NCBI GenBank assembly: GCA_016192455.1
Contig: JACPUC010000001.1
Span: forward strand, 186,001-250,000
Direction: 5' to 3'
Origin: Candidatus Tectimicrobiota bacterium
GTDB lineage: Bacteria; JACPUC01
DNA: 64,000 nucleotides
Under the pieces are notes generated by a model that was given only the letters and a program-made list of their open reading frames with translations, did no database searches and was not told the DNA's origin. Below are positions 50,900 to 60,918 of this stretch, in pieces; the stretch's first letter is position 1, and every line of letters starts with the position of its first letter. A program made the translations under genes and the position numbers.

Positions 50900-53800
50900 T
50901 CAGGCCGCCGCGCCCGCCGTTTCTTCGCGGACAAAGCTCACCGACACCACCTTGGAAACCCCCTGCTCCTCCATGGTCACGCCGTAGAGCGCGTCGGCGT
51001 AGCTCATCGTGCGGCGGTTATGGGTGACGATGAGGAACTGCGTCTGCTCGGTGAGCTCCGCGAGGAGGTCAAGGAAGCGCGTGACGTTCGATTCGTCGAG
51101 CGGCGCGTCCACCTCGTCCATGATGCAGAACGGCGCCGGTCGCACCAGGAACACCGCCAGGAGCAGAGCGATGGCGGCCATCGCCTTCTCGCCCGCGGAG
51201 AGCAGGCTGATGTTTTGCAGGCGTTTGCCCGCCGGCTGCGCCATAATCTCCAGGCCGGTCTCCCAGATGTCCTCGAGGTTGGTGAGCTGCAGATCAGACT
51301 CGCCGCCGTTCGAGAGCTTGGCGTAGACGCCGCGGAACTGCGCGCGCACTTGCTCGAAGGCCGCCAGGAAGCGCTCCCGCGTGCTTTGGGTGATCTTGCG
51401 CAGGGCGCGGTGGAGGGCCTGCACCGATTTCTCCAGGTCGTTGTGCTGCGCCTGCAGGAAGGTGTAGCGCGCCTCCAGCTCTTCGAACTCCTGGAGCGCC
51501 GCCAGGTTCACCTCCCCCATTGCCTGGAGGGCGTCGCGCAGCTCCGGCAACCGCGCCGTGGCGCCGGCCAGTTCCTCCTGGCCGAGCCTCGCCTCCGCCA
51601 GCGCCTCCTCGATGCCGCGGCGGTACTCATCGAGGCAGCGCTGCGCCCTGTGCTGCGCTTGCGCGCCCAGCTCCGAGCGGCGCACCGCGTGGCCGCTCGC
51701 CTCCTCGCGCGCCGCGTCGAGGTCGGCCTGGGCGCCGCGGCGTTCGCGCTCGTGCTGCTCGAGCGCGGCGCGCTTCATGGCAAGGTCGTCGTCCCGCGCC
51801 GTCACCTGGGCGCGCCGCGTCGCCGCCTCCGCCAGGTGCTCGTGCAGCGCCAGGGTCGCCTCCTCGAGGTGGTGCGCGTGGCTGGCAAGGCGCGCCTCGG
51901 CGTCGCGGAGCTGCTGCTGCTGAGCCGCCGCCTGCTCCTGAACGTAGGCGAGCCGATCGCGTCGCCGCGTCCACTCGAGTTCGAGGCTGCTGAGCGCCGC
52001 CCGCCGTTCCGCCACCGAGGTCTGCGCGGCGTGCGCCGCGGCGGCATGGGCCTCGAGTTGGGCGTCGAGGTCGCGGAGCCGCGCCTCCCCGCCGGCGATG
52101 TCGGCCTGCCGGTCGCGATGCCGCGCCGCCGCCGCCGCGAGCTCCTCATCCAGCGCCTGGAGCTGCTGATCGAGGGTGGAACGCTCCTCGCCTGCTTGCC
52201 GCGCCTCGAAGGCCACCACCGCCAGGTGCTCCTCGTCCCGCTTCACCTCGGCTTCGAGGCGCTCGAGGTCGCGCTGGCGGCCGCCGATCTCCTCCTCGAG
52301 ACGGCGCAGCGCCGCCTCCATCTCCTGGGTCTGCGCCTGGGTTGCCTGGCGCTCAGCCTCGGCGGCCTGGAGCTGCTCCTCCAGGGTCCGCAGCCGCCCG
52401 TCCTCGGCGGCAATGCTCCGGCGCAGTTCCTGGAGCTGCCGCCGGCGCGCCAGGATGCCGGCGCTCTCCGAGCCGCTGCGCCCGCCGCTGACGATGCCGT
52501 TGGCATGGACGATCTCGGCGTCGCGGGTCACATACGTCACGCCGCGCCCATTCAAGGGCCCCTGCGACCGCCAGAAGCGCAGCCCGCTCTCCAGGTCCTC
52601 GACGATCATCACGTGACCGAGGAGGAAGCGCACCAGGGGCCGCACCTCGTCGCTGCAGCGCACGAACGAGAGCGCCGGCCCCACGCAGCCGTCGCGCGCC
52701 AGGGGATGACCATTCGGCGCCGCCAGCGGTTCCCGCAGCAGCTCCTTGGGGATGAAGGCGCTGCGACCGGCGGCCTGCTCCTTCAGGTAGGCGATGGCCC
52801 GCACCGCCGCCGCGGTGTCCTCGGCGAGGATGGTTTGCAGGTGTTCTCCCAGCACCGCCTCGACGGCGCGCTCGAACTCCACCGGCACCTCGAGGAAGTC
52901 CGCCACCACGCCGAGGAGACCCTCCAGCCGCTGCGCCTCGCCCGACGCCGCGCCGTCGCCGGATTGGCCGGCTTCCCCGCCGCCGTTGCCTGCTGAGGCG
53001 CCGCCGCGGGCGGGCGTTGCCGCCGAGCCGTTCGAGGAGGTCCCCAAAAGGGCCTGGACGCCGGCATTGTAGTCCTGGCGGCTGGCGAAGAGGTCTTCCA
53101 GGGTGGCGCGCTGCGCGCGGGCTTCGAGGAGCATGGCGGTGAGGCGCTGGCGCCGCCCTCGCAGAGCGTCAAGGCGAGCGTCGCACTCGGCCAGGCGCGC
53201 CGCGGCCTCCTGCCGGCGGCGGTGCTGCTCGGTCTGTTGCTCCCGCAGCGCGGCGGCCTGGCTTCTCTGCTGGTCCAGCGCGAGCGCCAGCGACGCCAGG
53301 CGCGCCGCGGCGGCGTCCTGCTCCCGCGTCAGCTTCTCGCCGCGCCGCAGGAGGAGGGTGCGTTGCGTCTCCAGGGCGGTGCGCTGGTTGCGCAGCTCGG
53401 CGATCTCCCCAAGGAGCCGCAGAAGGTGGCGCTGGCACTCCTCCAGGTGCTGGCTGGCGGCGCGGCGTTGGTCGCTGAGGTGGCGGGACGCCGCCTGCTG
53501 CTCCCGCAGCCGCTCGTCGCTCTCTTCGAGGGCGGCCCGTGCCGCCGCAACTCCTGCCTGCCGCCGACGCACCTCGGCCTCCAGCTCGGCCGCCTCATCA
53601 CCCAGCCGCGCGCTGTCGGCGCGCAGCCCATCGGCGCGGCTGCGCTCCTCGGCGAGCTGCTCCTGCAAGGTGCTCCGCTGGTGCTCGCAGGTGTCGGCGG
53701 CGCGCTCCACGCGGGCGAGGTGCTCACGCTGCTCCCTGAGCTGATGCTCCAGCTCATCCGCCGTTTGCCGCAGTTCCTCGGCGCGCCGCTCTCCCTCGGC

Positions 53801-54601
53801 CAGGCGTCTTGCCAGGTGCGCCTCGCGCCCCTTGCTGTCGTAGTAAGCGCGCTCCACCGCCCGCAGCTCGTCGCGCAGGCGGTCGTACTCTTGCGCCAGC
53901 ACCCCAAGATCGAGCCGCCGCAGCTCCTCCTGCAGGTGACGGTAGCGCTCCGCCTTCTTCGCCTGGCGGTTCAGGGAGTTGCGCTGCCGACGCACCTCCT
54001 CGAGGATGTCGAGGACGCGCAGCAGGTTGGCTTCGGTCGCTTCCAGCTTGCGCAGCGCTATGGTCTTGCGGTGTTTGAACTTGGCGATGCCGGCGACTTC
54101 TTCGAGCAGGAAGCGCCGATCCAGCGGCTTGGCGTTGATGATCGCGTCAATGTGCCCCTGCTCCATGAGCGACAGCATCTGCGGCGTCACCGCATGGCCC
54201 GCCAGGAGATCGACGATGTCCTTCAGGCGGCAGGTGATGTTGTTGAGGAGGTACTCGCTCTCGCCGGAGCGGAAGAGCCGCCGTGTGACGCGAAGTTCGC
54301 TCAACTCACGGAAACCGGGGAGGCCGGTGAAGCGACCCTCCTCGTTGTTGATCACCAGGGTCACCTCGGAGCGCCCAAGTGGCTTGCGCACCTCCGCCCC
54401 GCTGAAGATGACATCCTCCATTCTTTGGCCGCGCAGGCTCTTGGCGCTCTGCTCCCCAAGCACCCAGCGGATGGCATCGGCAACGTTGCTCTTGCCGCAG
54501 CCGTTCGGACCGACAATGCACGTAATGCCGCCATTGAACAGCAACGCGGTCTTCTCGGCGAAAGACTTGAAGCCGTTGAGTTCTAGGCTTTTCAGGAACA
54601 C
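50900..54601 (-). CDS. smc: Chromosome segregation ATPase SMC
   Basis: The 1,233-residue protein has an N-terminal Walker A (G-P-N-G-C-G-K-S-N, about 32-40) and long coiled coils. The hinge domain at about 530-700 is interrupted by a Gly/Ala/Ser-rich linker (S-S-N-G-S-A-A-T-P). The C-terminal signature L-L-S-A-G-E-K-A-M is at about 1133 and Walker B C-I-M-D-E-V-D at about 1158-1164. It is a slightly long but complete bacterial SMC that organises the chromosome with ScpAB. Gene order rnc-smc-ftsY is typical. Confidence 0.96.
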   Translation of the reverse strand: MFLKSLELNGFKSFAEKTALLFNGGITCIVGPNGCGKSNVADAIRWVLGEQSAKSLRGQRMEDVIFSGAEVRKPLGRSEVTLVINNEEGRFTGLPGFRELSELRVTRRLFRSGESEYLLNNITCRLKDIVDLLAGHAVTPQMLSLMEQGHIDAIINAKPLDRRFLLEEVAGIAKFKHRKTIALRKLEATEANLLRVLDILEEVRRQRNSLNRQAKKAERYRHLQEELRRLDLGVLAQEYDRLRDELRAVERAYYDSKGREAHLARRLAEGERRAEELRQTADELEHQLREQREHLARVERAADTCEHQRSTLQEQLAEERSRADGLRADSARLGDEAAELEAEVRRRQAGVAAARAALEESDERLREQQAASRHLSDQRRAASQHLEECQRHLLRLLGEIAELRNQRTALETQRTLLLRRGEKLTREQDAAAARLASLALALDQQRSQAAALREQQTEQHRRRQEAAARLAECDARLDALRGRRQRLTAMLLEARAQRATLEDLFASRQDYNAGVQALLGTSSNGSAATPARGGASAGNGGGEAGQSGDGAASGEAQRLEGLLGVVADFLEVPVEFERAVEAVLGEHLQTILAEDTAAAVRAIAYLKEQAAGRSAFIPKELLREPLAAPNGHPLARDGCVGPALSFVRCSDEVRPLVRFLLGHVMIVEDLESGLRFWRSQGPLNGRGVTYVTRDAEIVHANGIVSGGRSGSESAGILARRRQLQELRRSIAAEDGRLRTLEEQLQAAEAERQATQAQTQEMEAALRRLEEEIGGRQRDLERLEAEVKRDEEHLAVVAFEARQAGEERSTLDQQLQALDEELAAAAARHRDRQADIAGGEARLRDLDAQLEAHAAAAHAAQTSVAERRAALSSLELEWTRRRDRLAYVQEQAAAQQQQLRDAEARLASHAHHLEEATLALHEHLAEAATRRAQVTARDDDLAMKRAALEQHERERRGAQADLDAAREEASGHAVRRSELGAQAQHRAQRCLDEYRRGIEEALAEARLGQEELAGATARLPELRDALQAMGEVNLAALQEFEELEARYTFLQAQHNDLEKSVQALHRALRKITQSTRERFLAAFEQVRAQFRGVYAKLSNGGESDLQLTNLEDIWETGLEIMAQPAGKRLQNISLLSAGEKAMAAIALLLAVFLVRPAPFCIMDEVDAPLDESNVTRFLDLLAELTEQTQFLIVTHNRRTMSYADALYGVTMEEQGVSKVVSVSFVREETAGAAA

Positions 54602-54931
54602 GCTAGCCTCCGCCGTCAGGACGTGCGGAAGGGGTGGGCCTCAGCCGGCGCCGCTGCTTCGACATTCATCCCGGGCGCCGGAGAGGCGCGCTACGGCTCC
54701 GTTCTCGTGGCGCACACTGGACGCCTCCGCAGAGCGGGGATTGCCGGCCCGGCACCGCCGGCTTGTCGGCGCGGCTCTCCAGAAGAAATCTCCAGCAGCC
54801 TCGACGCCCGCGAAACTCTCCACAGCCAGGGCCAAGGTACGCTCCCCGGGGATGGTCAAGGACCTCCTCAATCTTCTTCCTTACCACATTTCGTGGTGAG
54901 AGGGAAGAGGAATACAACATCTAGGGGGCCC
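54602..54931. other. Spacer between rnc and smc with two palindromes
   Basis: Next to the rnc stop is AGGGG-G-CCCCT (54923-54933). Near 54873-54913 a hairpin with inner ACCAC/GTGGT and outer TCTTCC/GGAAGA stems can form. These may attenuate read-through into smc. No gene is supported in these 330 nt. Confidence 0.4.
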
Positions 54932-55762
54932 CTATGGTGATGCGTCATCTGCCAGAATCCCCAGGTTGTGCAGGGCCCCCAGGGCGGCGGCCTGCTCGGC
55001 CCCTTTTCGAGAGGTGCCGCGACCGCTGCCACGGCAGGTCTCTCCCAGCCGCACGGCGACCTCGAACTGCTTCGCATGGTCGGGCCCGCTGACCGTCAGG
55101 ATGGTGTAGACCGGAGTGTCACCGTAGCGCTGCTGACAGTACTCCTGCAGTCGGCTCTTGTAGTCGACGGGAAGACCGCGTTGCAGCACCTCCCCGAAGC
55201 TCCGCTCCAGCCAGCCGAGGGCGACGCGGCGCGTGGTCGCCAAGCCGGCATCGAGGTAGATCGCCGCGATGAGCGCCTCAACGGCATTTGCCAGTAGGGA
55301 AACCTTGCGTCGCCCGCCGCTGCGCTCCTCTCCTCGCCCGACCCGCAGGTAGGCGCCGATTTTCAACATGCGGGCCAGGCGCACGAGGCTGTCGCGCCCC
55401 ACGCAGGCCGAGCGGAAGCGTGTGAGCTGGCCCTCGTCGTAGTGCGGGAAGCGCTGCACCGCGTAGTCGCTGACGAGGAGCTCGAGGACTGCGTCGCCGA
55501 GGAACTCGAGGACCTCATTGCTCGCCACGGCCAAGAAGCCGGTGCCCTGGCCGGTTGCCGACTCCGGGAGGGCGGCTGGCGACCCCCCCGTCTCCGGCGC
55601 GCTGGCGGCTTCCCCGGGCCGGTCCGCCGCCGGGGCGGCAAGAGCAGTCTGCTCGTGGGCATACGAGGCGTGGGTGAGCGCCTGTTCGAGGAGCGCCTGG
55701 TTCTGGAACCTGTAACCAAGCTCCGCCTCGAGCGCCTGCAGATCAGTGTCGGGTGCCAGCAT
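54932..55762 (-). CDS. rnc: Ribonuclease III with an insertion in its catalytic domain
   Basis: The product is 276 residues from ATG 55762. The RNase III signature N-E-V-L-E-F-L-G-D-A-V-L is at 82-93 and a C-terminal double-stranded-RNA-binding domain at about 205-272. Between H-A-S-Y-A-H-E (31-37) and the signature lie about 44 Ala/Pro/Gly-rich residues where most homologues have fewer than ten. At the position of E. coli D114 there is Asn (L-L-A-N-A-V-E, N159), while the key Glu (E162) is retained. I recall Asn here in some other bacteria, so loss of activity is not implied. It processes rRNA and other duplex RNAs. It lies downstream of fabF in the operon. Confidence 0.93.
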   Translation of the reverse strand: MLAPDTDLQALEAELGYRFQNQALLEQALTHASYAHEQTALAAPAADRPGEAASAPETGGSPAALPESATGQGTGFLAVASNEVLEFLGDAVLELLVSDYAVQRFPHYDEGQLTRFRSACVGRDSLVRLARMLKIGAYLRVGRGEERSGGRRKVSLLANAVEALIAAIYLDAGLATTRRVALGWLERSFGEVLQRGLPVDYKSRLQEYCQQRYGDTPVYTILTVSGPDHAKQFEVAVRLGETCRGSGRGTSRKGAEQAAALGALHNLGILADDASP

Positions 55763-55861
55763 GGGCGGACCCCTCTGCACGCGGCCGGTGGCCTGCGTCT
55801 CGCCGGCGGGGCGCAAGAAGAACCCTCCCCGCACGTCGGCGCCGGCCCGGCCCAGCGGCCC

Positions 55862-57127
55862 TCATCGCGCCGTCCTCTCCACACGCCGGAAGAGCAGGCT
55901 GCCGTTGGTGCCGCCGAAGCCGTAGGAATTGGTCAGGGCGGTCTCGAAACGCGCCGCGCGGGCTTCGTTCGGCACATAGTCGAGATCGCAGTCGGGGTCG
56001 GGCTCCTCGTAGTTGATCGTCGGCGGCAGCACTTGGTGGCGCAGGCTGAGGACGGTGATCACCGCCTCCACCGCCCCCGCCGCGCCCAGGGAGTGCCCCA
56101 ACATCGACTTGTTCGCCGTCACCGTCAGGGAGGCGGCATGGGGGCCGAACACCTGCTTCAGGGCGAGGGTCTCGTTGCGGTCGTTGTAAGGTGTGGAGGT
56201 GCCATGGGCGTTGATGTGGGAGACCGCCGAGGGCTCGAGGCCGGCATCGGCCAGGGCGAGCTGCATGGCGGCGGCGGGACCGGCGGCCTCGGGGTCGGGC
56301 TGGGTCAGGTGATAAGCGTCGGCGCTGGCGCCATAGCCGAGAAGCTCGGCATACATGGGGGCGCCCCGCCGCCGGGCATGCTCGAGCTCCTCGAGAATGA
56401 GCACTCCTGATCCCTCCGCCATGACAAACCCGTCGCGCTTGCGGTCGAAGGGACGGCTGGCCCCCTGCGGGTTGTCGTTGCGCTGCGAGAGCGCCCGCAA
56501 GGCGCAGAAGCCGGCGATGCATACCGGGGTCAACGGCGCTTCGCTGCCACCGGCGACCATCGCCTCCGCGCGGCCGCTGCGCAGGTGCAGGAGCGCCTCG
56601 CCGATGGCGTGGGTCCCCGAGGTGCAGGCCGTGGAGTGATTGAGGTTGACGCCGCGGATGCCATGACGGATGGCGATGTGGCCGGCGGCCATGTTCCCCA
56701 GCAGCATGGGAATGAAATAGGGGGAGACCTTCTTGTAGCCGCCGGCGTGGAAGCGTTCGTAGGCCGTTTCGATGGCCTGCACGCCGCCGAACGCCGTGCC
56801 GATGCAAACGCCGACGCGCAGGGCGTTCGCCGCTGAGATGCTCAGGCGGGCGTCCTGCAGCGCTTCATCGGCGGCGGCGACGGCGAGCTGGATGAAGCGG
56901 TCGGTGTGCCGCGCCTCCTTGGCGTCGAGCACGCGGAGCGGGTCGAAGTCGTGCGCCTCGCCCGCCATCTGACTCGGCAGGGCGGACGGATCGAAGCGCG
57001 TCAGGCGCGTGATGCCGGGTTTGCCGGCGAGGAGGTTTTGCCAGGTCGTCGGCACATCAGTCCCCAGCGGCGTGACGAGGCCAAGTCCCGTGACGACCAC
57101 CCGGCGCTGAGCAGGCGATGTCGGCAT
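55862..57127 (-). CDS. fabF: Beta-ketoacyl-ACP synthase II
   Basis: The 421-residue condensing enzyme has the nucleophile C168 in H-S-T-A-C-T-S-G-T-H, and the catalytic His pair in N-A-H-G-T-S-T (about 309) and K-S-M-L-G-H (about 345). It extends acyl-ACP with malonyl-ACP in fatty-acid synthesis. T-S-G-T-H replaces the more usual A-T-G-T-H next to the Cys, a minor change. It lies downstream of acpP as in most bacteria, but the 452-nt gap is unusually long. Confidence 0.96.
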   Translation of the reverse strand: MPTSPAQRRVVVTGLGLVTPLGTDVPTTWQNLLAGKPGITRLTRFDPSALPSQMAGEAHDFDPLRVLDAKEARHTDRFIQLAVAAADEALQDARLSISAANALRVGVCIGTAFGGVQAIETAYERFHAGGYKKVSPYFIPMLLGNMAAGHIAIRHGIRGVNLNHSTACTSGTHAIGEALLHLRSGRAEAMVAGGSEAPLTPVCIAGFCALRALSQRNDNPQGASRPFDRKRDGFVMAEGSGVLILEELEHARRRGAPMYAELLGYGASADAYHLTQPDPEAAGPAAAMQLALADAGLEPSAVSHINAHGTSTPYNDRNETLALKQVFGPHAASLTVTANKSMLGHSLGAAGAVEAVITVLSLRHQVLPPTINYEEPDPDCDLDYVPNEARAARFETALTNSYGFGGTNGSLLFRRVERTAR

Positions 57128-57579
57128 CTCTCTACTTTCGGGTCCACGCGAAGGACCCAGGATGTGTCAAGGGAGCAGGCAGCATCGACAGGGCGGGATG
57201 AGCGGGCGGCGTGCGCGTGGGAGGAAGGGGGAGAGAGGAGCGGCGGCCCGGCGCCTGCGCGCGAGATCCCCCTCCCCTTCCCGGGTCGCGGCTCATCAGC
57301 CGGGGTGAGTCGGGAACTCGCCGGGCCGGGGTAAACGGCCGGGGGCAGCCCGGCTCGAAGAGCTTGAACCCTTGGGAACCGCGGGCCGCGCCCGCCGCCC
57401 AGGGAGCCGCCGACCGAGCAGCCCTGCCGCGACAACCTGAAGGGTTTGCGGCAAGCCCGCCGCGCCGCCGCTGAAGGGACGACAGGGCAACGCCACGGCA
57501 TCCCTCGCCCTGGAGGGCCGCGAGCTCCTGCACCAGTCCTCCACCGGGCGACTCCCAGCGTCTCGAAGGAGGCCGCGCC
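57128..57579. other. Unusually long spacer between acpP and fabF
   Basis: These 452 nt hold no supported gene. A TTGACA on the minus strand near 57164-57169 lacks a -10 partner. Several GC-rich inverted segments occur, without T-runs. Confidence 0.35.
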
Positions 57580-57822
57580 TCAGGATGCCACATGCTCCTC
57601 GATGTACTTGATGGCGTCGCGCACGTTGAGGATTTTCTCCGCATCGTCATCGGCAATCTCGATATCGAACTCCTCCTCGAAGGCCATGACCAACTCCACG
57701 GTGTCCAGGGAGTCAGCGCCGAGATCCTCCACGAATGATGCCTCGGGCTTGACCTCCGCCGCGTCAACGCCGAGCTGCTCGACAATGATCTTCCTCACCC
57801 GCTCTTCGACGCTGGAACTCAT
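57580..57822 (-). CDS. acpP: Acyl carrier protein
   Basis: The 80-residue acidic protein has the phosphopantetheine attachment Ser in [10 protein letters not shown] and the standard four-helix ACP layout, ending [13 protein letters not shown] is well placed before ATG 57822. It carries growing acyl chains for the Fab enzymes encoded around it. Confidence 0.97.
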   Translation of the reverse strand: MSSSVEERVRKIIVEQLGVDAAEVKPEASFVEDLGADSLDTVELVMAFEEEFDIEIADDDAEKILNVRDAIKYIEEHVAS

Positions 57823-57996
57823 TCTCGAACCTCCAGGAACACAGAACTCGATGCCGCGATTGCCCCGCCTGCCGTTGCCACCTCGTCCGCCGCCGCAAAC
57901 CACATGCCTGGCCGCCGGCGCGCAGCCGCTTGCGCGCCCGCCAGGGAGAACGTCTCCCGCCTCGGCGATGCCCGCCTGTTCCCCGCGCGGCGGGAA

Positions 57997-58740
57997 TCAG
58001 GGCATGAGCATGCCGCCATTCACGTGCAGAACCTGCCCTGTAATATACCGAGCCGCCTCGGAGATCAAGAACTTCACGCAGGCCGCGACATCCGCGGGTT
58101 CGCCGAGGCAGCCAAGGGGGATGCGGGCCAGCAGGGCCTCCCGCGTCGCCGCGTCGAGGTTCGCCGTCATGTCGGTCTGAATGTACCCCGGCGCCACGGC
58201 GTTCACCCGGATGTTGCGCGGCGCCAACTCCAGGGCGGCGGCCTTGGTGAGGCCGATGATCCCGGCCTTGGCGGCGACGTAGTTCGCCTGCCCGGGATTG
58301 CCGCTGACGCCGACCACCGAGGTGAGGTTGACGATGCAGCCGCCGCGCTGCTTCATCATCTGCCGGGTGACGGCCCGGATGCCGTTGAAGGCGCCCGTGA
58401 GGTTCACCTCGAGGATGCGCTGCCACTGCTCGGGCCGCATGCGGGCAATGAGGCTATCCTGCGTCGCCCCGGCGTTGTTGACGAGGATATCGAGCCGTCC
58501 GTACGCATCGATGATCTGGTTGACCGCGGCCTGCACCGCGACGGCATCGGCCACGTCGCAAGGGAGGGCCAGAACCTCGACGCCGGCGGCGCGCAGGGCG
58601 GCGCAGGTCTGCTCGAGGCGCGGCGCCTCGCGGGCCACGGCGCCGATGGCGCGCACCTCCCCCGCCAGGGCCTCGGCGATGGCGCGGCCGATGCCTCGGC
58701 TGGCGCCGGTGATGAAGGCCACCCGCTCTGCTCCCGCCAT
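57997..58740 (-). CDS. fabG: 3-Oxoacyl-ACP reductase
   Basis: The 247-residue short-chain dehydrogenase has T-G-A-S-R-G-I-G (nucleotide binding, 11-18), N-N-A-G-A near 89, and a catalytic Ser (N-L-T-S-V) with Y-V-A-A-K near 151-155. It ends in the typical G-G-M-L-M-P. It reduces 3-ketoacyl-ACP with NADPH. It lies between fabD and acpP in the operon. Confidence 0.96.
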   Translation of the reverse strand: MAGAERVAFITGASRGIGRAIAEALAGEVRAIGAVAREAPRLEQTCAALRAAGVEVLALPCDVADAVAVQAAVNQIIDAYGRLDILVNNAGATQDSLIARMRPEQWQRILEVNLTGAFNGIRAVTRQMMKQRGGCIVNLTSVVGVSGNPGQANYVAAKAGIIGLTKAAALELAPRNIRVNAVAPGYIQTDMTANLDAATREALLARIPLGCLGEPADVAACVKFLISEAARYITGQVLHVNGGMLMP

Positions 58741-58819
58741 GCCTGCTCCCCATCGAGGGATCGCCCGGCCGCCGCGGCGCGGGGCGGCAAGGTTCCGGCG
58801 CGCTCCCCGCCGTCGCGCC

Positions 58820-59761
58820 TCAACCTTGCAGCGCCGCCAGGGCGCGCTCCAGGCCCTCGGGGTCGCCCGCCGCCTGGCAGCGCAGCGCGCGATCGAGGCG
58901 GCGCGCGAGCTGCGTCAGCACGCTGCCGGGTCCCAGCTCCAGGAACGCCTTCACGCCGTCCGCCAGGATGCGGCGCAGCGAGGCGTCCCAGCGCACCGCG
59001 GCGCACACCTGCTCCTTCAGCGCCTGGCGCACCTCCGCGGCGGCGGTGAGGGGACGGCCCGAGACGTTCACGACCACCGGCCAGCTTGGGTCGCGGAACT
59101 CCACGGCATCGAGTTCCGGGACCAAGCGTTCCATGGCGGGACGCATCAGGCTGCAGTGGAAGGGAGCGCTGACAGGCAGCATGACGACGCGCTTCGCTCC
59201 CCATTCCTTGGCCAGCGCCGCCGCCGCCTCGACGGCGGCCGTGGCGCCGGCAAGCACCACCTGCTCGCGGCTGTTGTAGTTCGCCGTCTCCACGACGCCG
59301 TGCCGCGCCGCCGTGTCGCGGCACACTTGCTCGACGCGCTCCGGGTCGAGGCCGAGCACCGCGGCCATGGCCCCCTCGCCCTCCGGCACCGCCTCCTGCA
59401 TGAACCGCCCCCGCAGGTGGACGAGGCGCACCGCGTCGGCGAAGTCGAGGGCTCCGGCGGTCACCAAGGCCGAGTACTCGCCCAGGCTGTGGCCGGCGGC
59501 CACGGCCACGTTGAGGCCGCGCGGCGCGGCCAGGCGGTACATCGCCACGCTGTGGGTGAGGATGGCCGGCTGCGTGACGGCGGTGCGCCGCAGCTCCTCC
59601 TCGGGACCATCGAAGCAGAGGCGCATGAGGTCGAAGCCGAGGACCTCCGAGGCGGTCTCGAAGGCGGCGCGAGCCGCGGGCACGCGCTCGCAGAGCGCCT
59701 TCCCCATTCCAACCGCTTGGGAGCCCTGGCCTGGAAAAAGGAGCGCGAGAGGAGGCGGCAT
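58820..59761 (-). CDS. fabD: Malonyl-CoA:ACP transacylase
   Basis: The product is 313 residues from ATG 59761: F-P-G-Q-G-S-Q at the N-terminus, the nucleophile in G-H-S-L-G-E-Y (about 89-95), and the catalytic His in S-A-P-F-H-C (about 200). It loads malonyl groups onto ACP. The start is set by the F-P-G-Q-G-S-Q-like N-terminus; the ribosome-binding site is weak. Confidence 0.96.
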   Translation of the reverse strand: MPPPLALLFPGQGSQAVGMGKALCERVPAARAAFETASEVLGFDLMRLCFDGPEEELRRTAVTQPAILTHSVAMYRLAAPRGLNVAVAAGHSLGEYSALVTAGALDFADAVRLVHLRGRFMQEAVPEGEGAMAAVLGLDPERVEQVCRDTAARHGVVETANYNSREQVVLAGATAAVEAAAALAKEWGAKRVVMLPVSAPFHCSLMRPAMERLVPELDAVEFRDPSWPVVVNVSGRPLTAAAEVRQALKEQVCAAVRWDASLRRILADGVKAFLELGPGSVLTQLARRLDRALRCQAAGDPEGLERALAALQG

Positions 59762-59916
59762 GGATGATCCGTCGTTGCAGCGTTCAGGCGGCCTGGCCTG
59801 GGGCGCCAGCCGGCACGCGCGCCTTCCCCGCCGGGCGGACGGAGGTGCGGGCCGCTTGCATCCCACGTTGGCGCGGTGGATGACGAGGCGTTCGCAGGTG
59901 GTGGAAGGGCGGCGGC

Positions 59917-60918
59917 CTACCAGCGGACGAGCGAGGCGCCCCAGGCCAGGCCGCCGCCGAACGCCGACAGCATGAGGAGGTCCCCCGGCGCCACCTGGCC
60001 GGTCCGCACCACCTCGTCGAGGGTAATGGGCACGGTTGCCGACGAGATGTTCCCGTACTTGTGGATGGTCAGGTAGACCTTGCTCATCTGCAGCTTCATG
60101 CGCTTCGCCACCGCCTCAATCATGCGGAGATTCGCCTGGTGTGGGATGTGCCAGCGCAGGTCGGCCACCGACAGCCCGGTGGCCTCGAGGGTCTCCAGGC
60201 AGGCAGTGCTCCAGGTGCGCACGGCGATCTTGAACGAGTCCGGCCCCTCCATGCGCAGGGTGTGGAGGTCGGCCGAGACGCTCTCGTGCGAGATGGGCGT
60301 GGTGCGCGAGCCGCCGCCCGGAAGCTGCAGTTTCTCGCCGTGGGTGCCGTCGGTGTAGATGTTCGTGGCCAGGATGCCGTGCTTCAGCGGGCTGCCGTCC
60401 TCCTCGCCGTCGGCCGTCAGGATCACCGCCCCCGCGCCATCCCCCCACAGGATGCAGCTCTCGCGGTCGCTCCAGTTCACCGTGCGGGTCATCACCTCGC
60501 TGGCAACAAAGAGGATGGTGCGGGCGCTGCCGGTCTTGATGAACTGTTCGCAGACCGAGAGGCCGAAGATGAAGCCGGCGCAGGCGGCGTTCACATCGAA
60601 GGCCACGCCGTGGGTCATGCCGAGCTTCGACTGCAGCCAGCAAGCGGCCGAGGGGCAGTAGGTGTCGGGCGTGATGGTGGCGACGACGATCATATCGAGG
60701 TCGTTGACCGCGCGGCCGGCCATCGCCAGGGCAGCCCGCGCCGCGTCCAGGGCCAAGTCCGAGGTGGCCTGGTCCTTCGCCGCGCGCCGGCGCTCCACGA
60801 CGCCGGTGCGGCTGCGGATCCACTCATCGCTCGTGTCGACGAGGCGCTCGAGGTCAGCGTTGGTGATGACCTCCTGCGGCACGTACGACCCTGTTCCCAC
60901 GATGCGGACACGTTGCAT
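59917..60918 (-). CDS. fabH: Beta-ketoacyl-ACP synthase III
   Basis: The product is 333 residues from ATG 60918 (AGGAAG just upstream; an in-frame start at 60942 would add eight residues). The triad is present: Cys in N-A-A-C-A-G-F (about 112), His in I-P-H-Q-A-N (about 250) and Asn in K-Y-G-N-I-S-S-A-T (about 282). It starts fatty-acid chains from acyl-CoA and malonyl-ACP. The usual upstream neighbour plsX is absent. Confidence 0.96.
   Translation of the reverse strand: MQRVRIVGTGSYVPQEVITNADLERLVDTSDEWIRSRTGVVERRRAAKDQATSDLALDAARAALAMAGRAVNDLDMIVVATITPDTYCPSAACWLQSKLGMTHGVAFDVNAACAGFIFGLSVCEQFIKTGSARTILFVASEVMTRTVNWSDRESCILWGDGAGAVILTADGEEDGSPLKHGILATNIYTDGTHGEKLQLPGGGSRTTPISHESVSADLHTLRMEGPDSFKIAVRTWSTACLETLEATGLSVADLRWHIPHQANLRMIEAVAKRMKLQMSKVYLTIHKYGNISSATVPITLDEVVRTGQVAPGDLLMLSAFGGGLAWGASLVRW

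Noticed and set aside
57164-57169. TTGACA on the minus strand upstream of fabF
   Set aside because: No -10 hexamer occurs at a 16-18 nt distance, so it was not called as a promoter.
57128-57579. A possible missing gene between acpP and fabF
   Set aside because: No frame in this spacer has recognisable motifs, a ribosome-binding site or family features.
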